Origin: Candidatus Nitrospira kreftii
GTDB lineage: Bacteria > Nitrospirota > Nitrospiria > Nitrospirales > Nitrospiraceae
Assembly: GCA_014058405.1 (NCBI GenBank)
Contig: CP047423.1
Span: 806,001 to 870,000 of the forward strand
Direction: 5' to 3'
Length of the DNA: 64,000 nt
The notes beneath the pieces are model-generated. The model was not told the origin of the DNA. It made no database searches and was given only the letters and a program-made list of their open reading frames with translations. The position numbers and the translations under genes are program-made. Shown here in pieces: positions 63,990-64,000 of this stretch; the first letter of the stretch is position 1; each line of letters opens with the position of its first letter.

Positions 63990-64000
63990 CTTGATGAGAC

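Overview
The window looks like a chromosomal segment from a Gram-negative (diderm) bacterium, most likely a Nitrospira-type member of the Nitrospirota. It has LptC/LptA/LptB and a PilMNOPQ secretin system, which need an outer membrane. It also has a continuous tRNA-tuf-secE-nusG-rpoBC-str-S10-spc-alpha supercluster and a glnB-glnA pair. The genus is my impression from the whole gene set and protein flavour; no search was run.

Positions 1-9657 (minus strand) are an accessory defence operon read right to left: hsdM, hsdS, a Shedu (DUF4263) nuclease, a DUF488 fusion protein, an unrecognised 273-aa protein, hsdR and the start of one more gene. Three details stand out. HsdM carries an in-frame extra DUF559 endonuclease domain bounded by inverted palindromic repeats. 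A relic of a second hsdS 3' end lies just beyond the Shedu gene, so Shedu sits between two hsdS tails. The DUF488 protein and the 273-aa protein form a compact unexplained pair. Positions 9850-14116 (plus strand) hold a DUF4112 membrane protein, a DUF433/DUF5615 toxin-antitoxin pair, a UvrD-family helicase and a secreted HEXXH protein.

Positions 14142-48400 are the translation/transcription supercluster: a near-consensus promoter, tRNA-Tyr, tRNA-Gly, tRNA-Thr, tuf, rpmG, tRNA-Trp, secE, nusG, rplKA, rplJ/rplL, rpoB and rpoC. A perfect TTGACA-N17-TATAAT promoter then precedes rpsL-rpsG-fusA-tuf and the S10, spc and alpha operons, which run through secY-adk-map-infA-rpmJ to rplQ and a strong terminator. 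The main oddity is that rplJ (L10) has no stop codon before rplL (L7/L12): the two are one continuous reading frame with a good internal ribosome binding site at the L12 start. The two tuf genes differ by about seven silent bases, and a long hairpin with a T-run lies between rpsG and fusA.

Positions 48418-64000 hold lptC-lptA-lptB-rpoN-hpf-rapZ (envelope lipopolysaccharide export plus sigma-54), a small MerR-like gene, pilMNOPQ ending in a strong terminator, aroB, a NAD synthetase and glnB-glnA. The NAD synthetase has glycine where the glutaminase domain should have its catalytic cysteine, which suggests an ammonia-dependent enzyme next to the ammonia-assimilation genes. I found no CRISPR array, complete insertion sequence or rRNA gene. 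No gene-free stretch exceeds 300 bases.
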